NCBI GenBank assembly: GCA_009774375.1
Contig: VSNO01000184.1
Span: 1 to 7,907 of the forward strand
From: Lachnospiraceae bacterium
GTDB lineage: Bacteria > Bacillota > Clostridia > Lachnospirales > Lachnospiraceae
Direction of reading: 5' to 3'
DNA length: 7,907 bases
Part shown: positions 1-6,480 of the stretch, one piece after another
Layout of the letters: each line of letters starts with the position of its first letter
How positions within the stretch are numbered: position 1 is the stretch's first letter
Program-made: the position numbers and the translations under genes
The notes under the pieces: generated by a model
Told to the model about the DNA's origin: nothing
The model's input: only the letters and a program-made list of their open reading frames with translations
Databases searched by the model: none

Positions 1-11
1 TGACATGCTAT

Positions 12-29
12 CACACCTAACCTCCCTCC
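12..29 (-). promoter_or_regulatory. Ribosome binding site of a gene entering at the left edge
   Basis: Minus-strand GGAGGGAGG (21-29) is a strong Shine-Dalgarno sequence. A GTG at 12-14 lies 6 nt downstream and is open to the edge; an ATG at 4-6 lies 14 nt downstream. At most a few codons are inside the window, so the product cannot be identified. Confidence 0.5.
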
Positions 30-82
30 AGCCTCTATTATTGTGTGCCAGACTGTTCGGGTATACTTAATTGCACATTTCG

Positions 83-110
83 ATTATAACACAAAATCGA
101 CACACGTCAA
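83..110 (-). promoter_or_regulatory. Strong promoter directed out of the left edge
   Basis: On the minus strand, TTGACG (105-110) and a perfect TATAAT (83-88) lie 16 nt apart, with TGT before the -10 forming an extended element. Upstream, 111-150 is almost wholly A/T with A-tracts, like an UP element. Transcription should start near 76 and run toward position 1. Confidence 0.82.
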
Positions 111-135
111 TAGTTTTTTTTAATATTATTTATTT

Positions 136-948
136 TTATTTATTTTTTTCCAGATCATAATAAAATATGTACTGCTGCAGGATCCCGCTGTCCCTTCCAT
201 ACCGGTCAAAAGGGAACCCGTCCGGATACTGCGCCGCCATCACTTTATTGATGTGTGTGTCTCTCGGAAACGCCTCTGTCTGGTGCAGTGCAAACAGACA
301 CACGCAGTCGGCGACCTTGACACCAACACCGTACAGTTTCAAAAGCTCCCTCTTTGCCGCATCATAGTCCATCCGCCGGAGCACTGACAGATCCGGGTCA
401 CCATGGCAGATCCTGTCGGCAGTCTGGAGGATATATCTGCCCCTGTACCCCAGGCCGCAGGCATTCAGATCCTCCAGCGAAGCACCGGCCAGTGTCTCCG
501 GCGTCGGAAAACAGTAATATTCCCTCCCCTGCAGGGAAAGCTTTCTCTCGCCGTACCTCCTGCACAGTGTCCCGATACATCTGCGGATCCTCGCGATATG
601 ATTCTGCTGGGATATGATGAAGGAAATGATCATCTCCCACAGATCCTGGTTCAGGATCCTGATCCCTCTTCCATATTCTGCCGCCGACACCAGATACGCA
701 TCCTCTCTGTCCACACGGGCTATGACCGCGGCATAATCCGTCTCCAGGTCAAAATAATCTCTCCACACATGGTCAAACTCCTCCTGTGTGCAGTCAAACG
801 TGATGCGGTCCCCTGCCTGCGCCATCTCAAGATATCTGTCAAAGGCGACCAGACGATACCGGTCGTCACTGCACATCTCCATTCTGAAACACTGGCCGGA
901 ATCGCAGATCTTTGACAGGGAAAAATTTTTGTCCTGTATGGTCACCAT
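136..948 (-). CDS. ogg: OGG1-type 8-oxoguanine DNA glycosylase/AP lyase
   Basis: This enzyme removes 8-oxoguanine opposite cytosine in base-excision repair. The 270-residue protein follows the OGG1 layout. SGQCFRM (17-23) lies in the N-terminal beta domain. FIISQQNHIARI (110-121) is in the helical domain. The helix-hairpin-helix and active site read LYGVGVKVADCVCLFAL (205-221), with catalytic Lys211, then FPRDTHI with catalytic Asp230; QQYIFYY (258-264) closes the domain. Arg120 and Arg169 occupy the positions of human OGG1 Arg154 and Arg204, which read the opposite cytosine. The ATG at 948 is 2 nt after the yebC stop and lacks a good ribosome site, so translation probably depends on coupling to yebC. 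It could be labelled 'DNA-3-methyladenine glycosylase', but the OGG1 motifs are clear. No hairpin terminator follows. Confidence 0.95.
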   Translation of the reverse strand: MVTIQDKNFSLSKICDSGQCFRMEMCSDDRYRLVAFDRYLEMAQAGDRITFDCTQEEFDHVWRDYFDLETDYAAVIARVDREDAYLVSAAEYGRGIRILNQDLWEMIISFIISQQNHIARIRRCIGTLCRRYGERKLSLQGREYYCFPTPETLAGASLEDLNACGLGYRGRYILQTADRICHGDPDLSVLRRMDYDAAKRELLKLYGVGVKVADCVCLFALHQTEAFPRDTHINKVMAAQYPDGFPFDRYGRDSGILQQYIFYYDLEKNK

Positions 949-950
949 CC

Positions 951-1679
951 CTACTCATCCCAGTTGTGATATACTGCCTGCACATCATCGTCCTCATCGA
1001 GCATATCGAGCGTCCTGTTCAAATTCTTGACAGCATTCTCGTCAGTGAGTGTGACATAGTTCTGCGGGATCATCGTTACCTCCGCGCTCGCCATCTCGAT
1101 CTGATTGTCCTGCAGCGCCTTGTACACCACATCAAAATCCTCCGGCGCAGTCAGGATCTCGTAGCTGTCGTCCTCCTCCGAAAAGTCCTCCGCACCTGCG
1201 TCCAGCGCCAGCATCATCAGATCGTCAGCGCCCATACTGCACTCTTCCTTATCGATGATGATCTGTCCCTTCTCGTCAAACATGAAGGAGACACAGCCCT
1301 GCGTGCCGATGCTCCCGTTTCCCTTGGTGAACGCGCTTCTGACATTTGCCGCCGTCCTGTTCTTATTGTCCGTCAGCGCCTCGACGATGATCGCGATCCC
1401 GCTCGGCCCATAACCCTCATATGTAACATGTTCATAATTTACTGCATTGCCGTCCCCTGCCGCCTTCTTGATCCCGCGGTCGATCGTGTCATTCGGCATA
1501 TTGTTTGCCTTCGCCTTGGCGATCACCTGCGCGAGCTTGAAATTGTTCGCCGGGTCGGGTCCTCCCTCCTTTACCGCGACCGCGATCTCGCGTCCGATGA
1601 TCGTGAAGATCTTTCCTTTTGCCGCGTCGTTCTTCTCTTTTTTGTGCTTAATGTTCGCAAATTTTGAATGTCCTGACAT
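951..1679 (-). CDS. yebC: YebC/PmpR (TACO1) family regulatory protein
   Basis: YebC proteins are cytoplasmic. They were first described as transcriptional regulators and have more recently been linked to translation, in line with the mitochondrial homologue TACO1. The 242-residue length is standard. Domain 1 starts MSGHSKFANIKHKK and continues GKIFTIIGREIAVAVKEGG (22-40). AKAKANNMPNDTIDRGIKKA (54-73), YEGYGPSGIAIIVE (87-100) and NRTAANVRSAFTKGNGSIG (107-125) are classic motifs. The C-terminus is highly acidic (LDEDDD, 227-232). The N-terminal GHSK signature places it with the type I rather than the YeeI-like type II group. The Trp normally found in SKWANIK is Phe7 here. The ATG at 1679 follows AAAGGAG (1688-1694) by 8 nt. 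It lies 35 nt after the DUF21/CBS gene and 2 nt before ogg, so all three should be one transcript. Confidence 0.96.
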   Translation of the reverse strand: MSGHSKFANIKHKKEKNDAAKGKIFTIIGREIAVAVKEGGPDPANNFKLAQVIAKAKANNMPNDTIDRGIKKAAGDGNAVNYEHVTYEGYGPSGIAIIVEALTDNKNRTAANVRSAFTKGNGSIGTQGCVSFMFDEKGQIIIDKEECSMGADDLMMLALDAGAEDFSEEDDSYEILTAPEDFDVVYKALQDNQIEMASAEVTMIPQNYVTLTDENAVKNLNRTLDMLDEDDDVQAVYHNWDE

Positions 1680-1714
1680 ATCTGTCTCTCCTTTATCCCT
1701 AACGATTTATTTTT

Positions 1715-3100
1715 TCACTGGTCTTCCGGGACGCCTTCCTCCTGTTCTGATTCCGGCTGCTGTTCCCGTTCTATTTTCCTCACCAGTACTGATTGTATCA
1801 CATTTTTCTCCACTTTTACAATCTTAAATGAATATCCGCCGATCTCCACTTCAGAATTTTCATCCTCATCCGGTATCCTGTCCAGCTTGGAAATCAGATA
1901 TCCATTGAGCGTCTCGAACTCCGTCTCGCCAAAGGAGATGTCAAAGCGCTCCTCCAGATCATTGAGTCTCGTCATTCCCTCGATGACATACTCATTCTCG
2001 CCCTTTTCCTCAATATAGTTTTCCTCGGGATCGTACTCGTCCATGATATTTCCCACGATCTCCTCCAGGATATCCTCCATGGTAACAAGACCGGACGTCT
2101 GTCCGTACTCGTCCATCACGATCACCATCTGGTTCTTCTGCGACTGCATGCTCCGGAACAGGTCGTCGATATTCTTGGTCTCCGGCACGAACACAGCCTC
2201 CCTGACAAGCCCATCCACCGTGCCGATCGGCTGGTTGAGTTCCTCGTCAGAGGTATGTATCCTCATCGCATCCTTGAGATACAGCACACCGATCACATGA
2301 TCGAGATTCTCCTCGAAGACCGGATATCTGCTGTTGCTCTCCCTGAGCATAAAGGCGAGCGCTTCCTTGAACGGTGTCGTGCTGTCCAGCGCCATGATAT
2401 GATTGCGGTGCGTCATGATGTCGCTCGCTTCCTTGTCCCCAAACTCAAAGATATTTGTGATCATCTCCACCTCACCGGCCTCGAGCACGCCGAGCTCATG
2501 TCCCTCATTGACCATCGAGATGATCTCCTCTTCCGTCACATCCGTCTGCTCATCCGTATTCCGCAGGCCAAAGATCCACAGCAGGCCGTTGGCAGACACC
2601 GCGACGATCTTCGTCAGCGGGAAAAGCACCGTCCGCAGAAGCTGTATATAGCGTATAAAACAGTATGCCCACGCGTCCGGATATTTCTGCGCGATCTTCT
2701 TCGGCAACAGGATCCCGAACGTCAACAGCACATACATGAGCAGAAACGCTGCAAGGATCAGTCCTGTCCAGCCCAGCACCACATCATCGGCCCCCTGCAG
2801 AAAGGATACCTTTGCAAGCCCTGTCCGAAACAGGACTGACCATCTTGGAAGGAAAAAAAATCCCATCACCAGTTCGATCAGCGTCGTTATCATCTGAATG
2901 GAATTGACATAGATCGTAGCCCGCTCGACGATCCGGCTCAGCAAAATGGATCTTCTGTCCTTCTCCTCCTCCGCCCTGCGCTCGATCTCCTTCTCATTCA
3001 TGAGGCTTATGGCCTTGTTAAAACCAACAAGGACCGCCTCGATAAAGAGCAGCACCAAAAACAATATCATACTACAGGCCGAAGCCCCTCCATCGTCCAT
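1715..3100 (-). CDS. CNNM/CorC-type membrane protein: DUF21, CBS pair, CorC_HlyC domain
   Basis: This belongs to the 'hemolysin-like' family, whose characterised members transport or sense Mg2+ and related cations at the cytoplasmic membrane. The 461-residue order is typical. A DUF21 membrane domain (about 1-180) has hydrophobic segments near 11-27, 66-84, 111-133 and 145-177. The CBS pair (about 224-350) includes DIMTHRNHIMALD, SRYPVFEENLDHVIGVLYLKD and MDEYGQTSGLVTMEDILEEIVG. A CorC_HlyC domain (about 366-441) ends in a very acidic tail. AAAGGAG (3112-3118) precedes the ATG by 11 nt, and the gene has its own promoter and leader hairpin. Unusually, the DUF21 signature positions are changed: where relatives have SETA there is GFNKA (26-30), and the GE.xPK motif reads GILLPK (129-134). 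The family assignment is firm, but transport activity is doubtful. yebC follows after 35 nt. Confidence 0.93.
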   Translation of the reverse strand: MDDGGASACSMILFLVLLFIEAVLVGFNKAISLMNEKEIERRAEEEKDRRSILLSRIVERATIYVNSIQMITTLIELVMGFFFLPRWSVLFRTGLAKVSFLQGADDVVLGWTGLILAAFLLMYVLLTFGILLPKKIAQKYPDAWAYCFIRYIQLLRTVLFPLTKIVAVSANGLLWIFGLRNTDEQTDVTEEEIISMVNEGHELGVLEAGEVEMITNIFEFGDKEASDIMTHRNHIMALDSTTPFKEALAFMLRESNSRYPVFEENLDHVIGVLYLKDAMRIHTSDEELNQPIGTVDGLVREAVFVPETKNIDDLFRSMQSQKNQMVIVMDEYGQTSGLVTMEDILEEIVGNIMDEYDPEENYIEEKGENEYVIEGMTRLNDLEERFDISFGETEFETLNGYLISKLDRIPDEDENSEVEIGGYSFKIVKVEKNVIQSVLVRKIEREQQPESEQEEGVPEDQ

Positions 3101-3163
3101 CTCTTACTTCTCTCCTTTACTCTTCTGAGTGAATCTCTTAATACATGAATGCGAGACAACAAA

Positions 3164-3193
3164 GGCATAACCCACAATCCTGCGGGCTATACC
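3164..3193 (-). promoter_or_regulatory. Stem-loop at the 5' end of the DUF21/CBS gene leader
   Basis: Minus-strand GGTATAGCCCGC (3182-3193) pairs with GTGGGTTATGCC (3164-3175) around a 6-nt loop, AGGATT. All 12 positions pair if G-U is allowed. The hairpin begins at about the predicted transcription start. The bases after it (TTTGTTGT) are too interrupted for a convincing terminator. It could protect the transcript's 5' end or act in attenuation; neither can be decided from sequence. Confidence 0.6.
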
Positions 3194-3198
3194 TCTCT

Positions 3199-3227
3199 AA
3201 TATAACATTACTATAGAAAAACGTCAA
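3199..3227 (-). promoter_or_regulatory. Sigma-A-type promoter for the DUF21/CBS gene, yebC and ogg
   Basis: On the minus strand, TTGACG (3222-3227) and TATATT (3199-3204) are separated by exactly 17 nt, and TGT before TATATT adds an extended -10. Transcription should start near 3192, giving a leader of about 90 nt before the ATG at 3100. Confidence 0.82.
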
Positions 3228-3246
3228 TATCTAAACCTTGCAAGCC

Positions 3247-3588
3247 TTATGTATCAAGCTCAAGACTGATTTGCAAGGCTCTGTTCACTCTCTGCATGAT
3301 CGGAGAGTCCAGATGACATACCTTATCCTTCAGACGTTTCTTATCGATCGTTCTCAGCTGCTCCAGCAGTATCACGGAGTCCTTCACCATATCGTAATTT
3401 CCCGCATTCAGCGCGATGTGCGTCGGCAGGTTCGCCTTGTTCATCTTGGATGTGATCGCCGCACAGATCACCGTTGGACTGTGCTTGTTCCCCACATCGT
3501 TCTGGATGATCAGCACCGGCCTGACTCCTCCCTGCTCCGAGCCCACCACCGGCCTCAGATCTGCATAGTAAATATCTCCTCTTTTCAT
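3247..3588 (-). CDS. mazF: MazF/PemK-family mRNA interferase (EndoA-like toxin)
   Basis: MazF toxins are ribosome-independent endoribonucleases that cut mRNA at short specific sequences. The 113-residue product closely resembles Bacillus subtilis EndoA/NdoA as I recall it: KRGDIYYADL near the start, PVVGSEQGGVRPVLIIQND (13-31), SPTVICAAIT (37-46), LPTHI (54-58), DSVILLEQLRTIDK (70-83) and the C-terminal ALQISL. The catalytic Arg and Thr correspond to Arg23 and Thr46 and are both present, so the enzyme looks active. I chose the ATG at 3588, 9 nt after AGGAG (3598-3602); the ATG at 3594 is only 3 nt from it. No antitoxin gene lies upstream: only 101 nt separate it from alr. Its cleavage specificity cannot be read from sequence. 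Confidence 0.95.
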   Translation of the reverse strand: MKRGDIYYADLRPVVGSEQGGVRPVLIIQNDVGNKHSPTVICAAITSKMNKANLPTHIALNAGNYDMVKDSVILLEQLRTIDKKRLKDKVCHLDSPIMQRVNRALQISLELDT

Positions 3589-3652
3589 AGCCATACACTC
3601 CTGTCAGATAAAATCAATCCTGTATGCTACTATTTTTTCCAGCGGAGAAAAT

Positions 3653-3658
3653 TTTATA
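3653..3658 (-). promoter_or_regulatory. Weak candidate -10 for an internal mazF promoter
   Basis: In the alr-mazF gap the minus strand has TATAAA within TTGTATAAAATTTTC. The hexamer 17 nt upstream, CTCAAA, matches the -35 consensus at only about half of its positions. The gap is AT-rich and otherwise featureless, with no reading frame long enough for an antitoxin. mazF may have its own promoter or may rely on readthrough from alr. Confidence 0.22.
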
Positions 3659-3689
3659 CAATCATGATGCAGATTTTTGAGACACTTTT

Positions 3690-4856
3690 TCAACCCCATT
3701 CATAGATCAGTGTGTCGTCCATCCTGTAGATCCGCGGTATGCGCTTTCCGATATCACAGGCAAGCTCATAGTTGAACCTGCCCGACAGCGCCCCCAGCTC
3801 CTCCATCGTGATACAGGCACCGCCGTCCCTTCCGATCAGCGTCACCTGTTCCCCCACGCGCACCGGCTGCTCAATGTCGGTGACGTCGACCATGAACTGG
3901 TCCATGCACACACGCCCGAGTATCGGCGCCCGCTGCCCTTTGACAAGCACATGCCCGCAGTTGGAAAGGCTTCTCGGATATCCGTCGCCATAGCCGATGC
4001 AGATCGTTGCGACCCGCGTGTCCCGCGTCGTCGTATAGGTACCACCGTAGCTGATCTCCTGCCCCCGGGGAACCATCTTGACATACACAACCCTCGATTT
4101 CAGGGAAAGCATCGGTCTGAGCTGTATCCTGCCGTCAGCCTTCACCTCATCGGACGGCCACAGTCCATACAGGATGATCCCCGCCCGCACCGCGTCCATA
4201 TTTGCCTCCGGGATCCCCGCGATCCCCGCGCTGTTTGAACAGTGTCTCATCGGGATCCGGATCCCCAGCTCATCATCGACCCGGTCGGCATACTCCTTAA
4301 AAAGCGTCATCTGGTGATAGGTCTTTGTCCTGTCAGCCTCATCCGCCGTCGCAAAATGCGTAAAGATCCCTTCGATCTGCAGCCCGGGAAGCCCTGAGAT
4401 CTTTCTGATCAGCGCCATGCCCTCATCATCGGGGTGAATGCCGATCCTGGTCATGCCCGTGTCGATCTTGATATGTATCCTGCAGTCTTTGCCCGCTGTC
4501 ACGGCAAGATCTGACAACTCCTTTGCCGTCTCATAGGTGAATACCGTGGAGCGCACTTCCTCCTCAATGATCTGCCCATAGCTGTACGGAAATGTATATC
4601 CCAGTATCAGTATGGGTTTTTGGATCCTGGCATCCCGCAGTGAAAAAGCCTCCTCCGCGGTGGCGACCGCATATCCCCATACCTGTTCCTCCTCCTCCAG
4701 TATCCGCGCGATCTGGATGGCTCCGTGCCCATAACCGTCGGTCTTGATCACCGCTATGATCTTCGCAGCTTTGTCGATGCTGTTCTTGATACTTTCTATA
4801 TTGAACTGCAGCGCGTCAAGGTCGATCTCCGCCCAGGCCCTTTCATAGTGTCTCAT
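3690..4856 (-). CDS. alr: Alanine racemase (PLP-dependent)
   Basis: Alanine racemase interconverts L- and D-alanine and supplies D-Ala for peptidoglycan. The product has 388 residues, normal for the family. The N-terminal PLP barrel contains AVIKTDGYGHG (35-45), with the Schiff-base lysine at Lys38. IKIDTGMTRIG (129-139), FTHFATAD (165-172) and RHCSNSAG (204-211) are further barrel motifs. The C-terminal beta domain carries SYGGTYTT (269-276), with the second catalytic base Tyr270, and CMDQFMVDVT (317-326) at the active-site entrance. The ATG at 4856 follows AGGAGG by 7 nt (GGAGG at 4864-4868). A TTG further upstream would place the ribosome site inside the gene. It lies 30 nt after nnr and is followed 101 nt later by mazF, the neighbourhood seen for alr in many Firmicutes. 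Confidence 0.97.
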   Translation of the reverse strand: MRHYERAWAEIDLDALQFNIESIKNSIDKAAKIIAVIKTDGYGHGAIQIARILEEEEQVWGYAVATAEEAFSLRDARIQKPILILGYTFPYSYGQIIEEEVRSTVFTYETAKELSDLAVTAGKDCRIHIKIDTGMTRIGIHPDDEGMALIRKISGLPGLQIEGIFTHFATADEADRTKTYHQMTLFKEYADRVDDELGIRIPMRHCSNSAGIAGIPEANMDAVRAGIILYGLWPSDEVKADGRIQLRPMLSLKSRVVYVKMVPRGQEISYGGTYTTTRDTRVATICIGYGDGYPRSLSNCGHVLVKGQRAPILGRVCMDQFMVDVTDIEQPVRVGEQVTLIGRDGGACITMEELGALSGRFNYELACDIGKRIPRIYRMDDTLIYEWG

Positions 4857-4886
4857 GCTGTCCCCTCCTGCCAAAATACTATTATT

Positions 4887-6431
4887 CTATTCCTTCTCTA
4901 TATCCTTCAGCGACTTGATGATATCCTGCGCCATGATATAGTAGGCTGATGTCCTCTCCCTGGCGGCGTCCCCCGCAATACCGTGCGCATAGGTCCCCAT
5001 CACTGCCGCCTCAAACCCGCTGTAGCCCTGTGCCAGCAGCCCTGCGATGATCCCCGTGAGCACATCCCCCGAACCGGCTGTCGCCATGCCGTCATTTCCG
5101 CTGGAATTCAGGTATGTCAGCTTTCCTCTCCTGGAGACGAGCGTCCTGGCATCCTTGCACACAAGGGACACATCATACTTTCTGGTGAAAGCCTTGCAGC
5201 TGGCCAGCATATCCTTCCTGATCTCCGCCACCGGGCACTTCATCAGCCTGGAAAATTCCCCGAGATGCGGCGTGAATATGACATCACTGTCATTTTTCCT
5301 GTATCCATACGCGAAATATTTTAAAAGCCCCGCATTCTGTGACAGGATATTCAGCGCATCGGCGTCCACGACCATCGGCTTATCACACTGCGCCAGCAGC
5401 GCCGCCAGGATCGCCTGTGCCTTTTCCGACACAGAGATCCCGGGACCGACAGCCACGATATCCGCCCACTCCACACCACTGGCCAGCATACCGGACTCCG
5501 CCGGCGTGAGCGTTGTCCCTTCATCGTATATCTCGTCATCATAACCGTCCACGATTGCCTCCGGCAGCCTTTTTAAGAGACTCTCCCGGTTCTGCGACGC
5601 AGTGAAGATCCGCACCATGCCGGCGCCTGTGCGGTAGGCGCTCAGGGCAGACAGGAAACAGGCGCCGCCCATATTTCTGCTCCCGGCGATCAGCAGAACT
5701 TTGCCAAACGATCCCTTGTTGCCCGACGGGCTTCTTCCCGGAAAATGCAGGTCTTTTTCCCAATCTGTAAACGTCACGACCCCTGATCTCTTGTTCGCCG
5801 TGACTGCGCCCGGGATACCGATCGGCGCACAGACCACCTCGCCCGCGCACGAAGCGCCAGGGTACAGCATCAGCCCCAGCTTTCTGTAAGCAAAAGTGAC
5901 CGTGATGTCCGCCTTCACGGCACATCCCATGATACTCCCGTCATCCGTATTGACCCCCGACGGGATATCCACCGCCACCACCTTCGCCCTGGAAGCGTTC
6001 ACCGCCTCGACAGCCCTGCGGTGATCCCCCTCGACATTCCGGGTGATACCGATACCGAATATTGCATCTACGATCACATCGTACAGCGTATGTTCCACAC
6101 CGTAATGAATCGGAATGTTCAGTCTCTGTGCCGTTTCAAGCTGGGCGGCGGCCAGAGGCGACAGTCTGGACAGATCCCCGACCATATTGATCTCGGCACG
6201 TATCCCCCGCTCATTGAGGATCCGCGCGACAGCGATCCCGTCACCGCCATTGTTGCCGCTTCCCGCCATAACGCCCACGTAGATATCCGGGCCGTATCTG
6301 TCCAGGATCACACTGACCGTCTGCAGCGCGGCGCGCTCCATCAGCACAGCCGCCCCGATGCCGTACTCCTCGGTCGCCGCCTTGTCACAGGCTTTCATTT
6401 CCGCCGCTGTCAGCACATATTCCATAAGCAT
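4887..6431 (-). CDS. nnr: Bifunctional NAD(P)HX epimerase / ADP-dependent NAD(P)HX dehydratase
   Basis: This enzyme repairs hydrated NADH and NADPH (NADHX, NADPHX). The N-terminal YjeF_N domain epimerises the R and S hydrates, and the C-terminal ribokinase-like domain dehydrates the S form at the expense of ADP. The 514-residue protein has the full two-domain length. Epimerase domain (about 1-215): GSGNNGGDG at 57-65, VDAIFGIG at 121-128, VDIPSGVN at 154-161. Dehydratase domain (about 225-514): NKGSFGKVLLIAGS at 238-251, VGPG at 328-331, VDADALN at 355-361, TPHLGEFSRL at 387-396, and GMATAGSGDVLTG at 448-460 with the expected catalytic Asp456. The ATG at 6431 was chosen because GAGGAAAGG (6438-6446) ends 6 nt upstream; the longer in-frame extension would run back into the terminator. 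alr starts 30 nt downstream, so the two are probably one operon. Confidence 0.96.
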   Translation of the reverse strand: MLMEYVLTAAEMKACDKAATEEYGIGAAVLMERAALQTVSVILDRYGPDIYVGVMAGSGNNGGDGIAVARILNERGIRAEINMVGDLSRLSPLAAAQLETAQRLNIPIHYGVEHTLYDVIVDAIFGIGITRNVEGDHRRAVEAVNASRAKVVAVDIPSGVNTDDGSIMGCAVKADITVTFAYRKLGLMLYPGASCAGEVVCAPIGIPGAVTANKRSGVVTFTDWEKDLHFPGRSPSGNKGSFGKVLLIAGSRNMGGACFLSALSAYRTGAGMVRIFTASQNRESLLKRLPEAIVDGYDDEIYDEGTTLTPAESGMLASGVEWADIVAVGPGISVSEKAQAILAALLAQCDKPMVVDADALNILSQNAGLLKYFAYGYRKNDSDVIFTPHLGEFSRLMKCPVAEIRKDMLASCKAFTRKYDVSLVCKDARTLVSRRGKLTYLNSSGNDGMATAGSGDVLTGIIAGLLAQGYSGFEAAVMGTYAHGIAGDAARERTSAYYIMAQDIIKSLKDIEKE

Positions 6432-6459
6432 TACCAGCCTTTCCTCAATTATGATATAC

Positions 6460-6468
6460 AGTATACCA
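6460..6468 (-). promoter_or_regulatory. Candidate extended -10 promoter for nnr-alr(-mazF)
   Basis: The minus strand between the terminator and nnr reads TGGTATACT, an extended -10 (TGn) with TATACT at 6460-6465. At 17 nt upstream the only -35 candidate is TTTTTT, inside the terminator's T-tract, so the -35 match is weak and the call rests on the extended -10. The placement fits, because nnr needs a promoter after a strong terminator. Confidence 0.45.
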
Positions 6469-6480
6469 CATCCACCTGTG

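Noticed and set aside
76..110. Left-edge promoter considered as a Rex-operator or CIRCE (HrcA) site
   Set aside because: TTTTGTGTTATAATCG lacks the inverted second half of a Rex operator, and there is no TTAGCACTC-N9-GAGTGCTAA repeat.
111..150. A/T-rich stretch after ogg considered as a terminator
   Set aside because: There is no G/C-containing stem before the A/T run; it fits better as an UP element for the promoter next to it.
912..1667. Long plus-strand open frame (251 codons) opposite yebC
   Set aside because: It is an antisense shadow of yebC: no family motifs, His/Arg/Leu-rich composition, and no ribosome site; the minus strand encodes a textbook YebC.
2255..2839. Plus-strand open frame (194 codons) opposite the DUF21/CBS gene
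   Set aside because: Composition is typical of an antisense frame (His, Arg, Gln rich), with no recognisable domain; the minus strand is clearly coding.
3341..3598. Alternative minus-strand frame inside mazF, considered as a possible overlapping antitoxin
   Set aside because: It starts at essentially the same place as mazF in another frame and has a Gly/Asp/Glu/Ala-rich shadow composition with no ribbon-helix-helix or AbrB-like pattern.
4209..4232. Short tandem repeat (GATCCCCGC twice) inside alr
   Set aside because: It simply encodes the Ala-Gly-Ile-Ala-Gly-Ile stretch within a conserved part of alanine racemase; no sign of repeat expansion or regulation.
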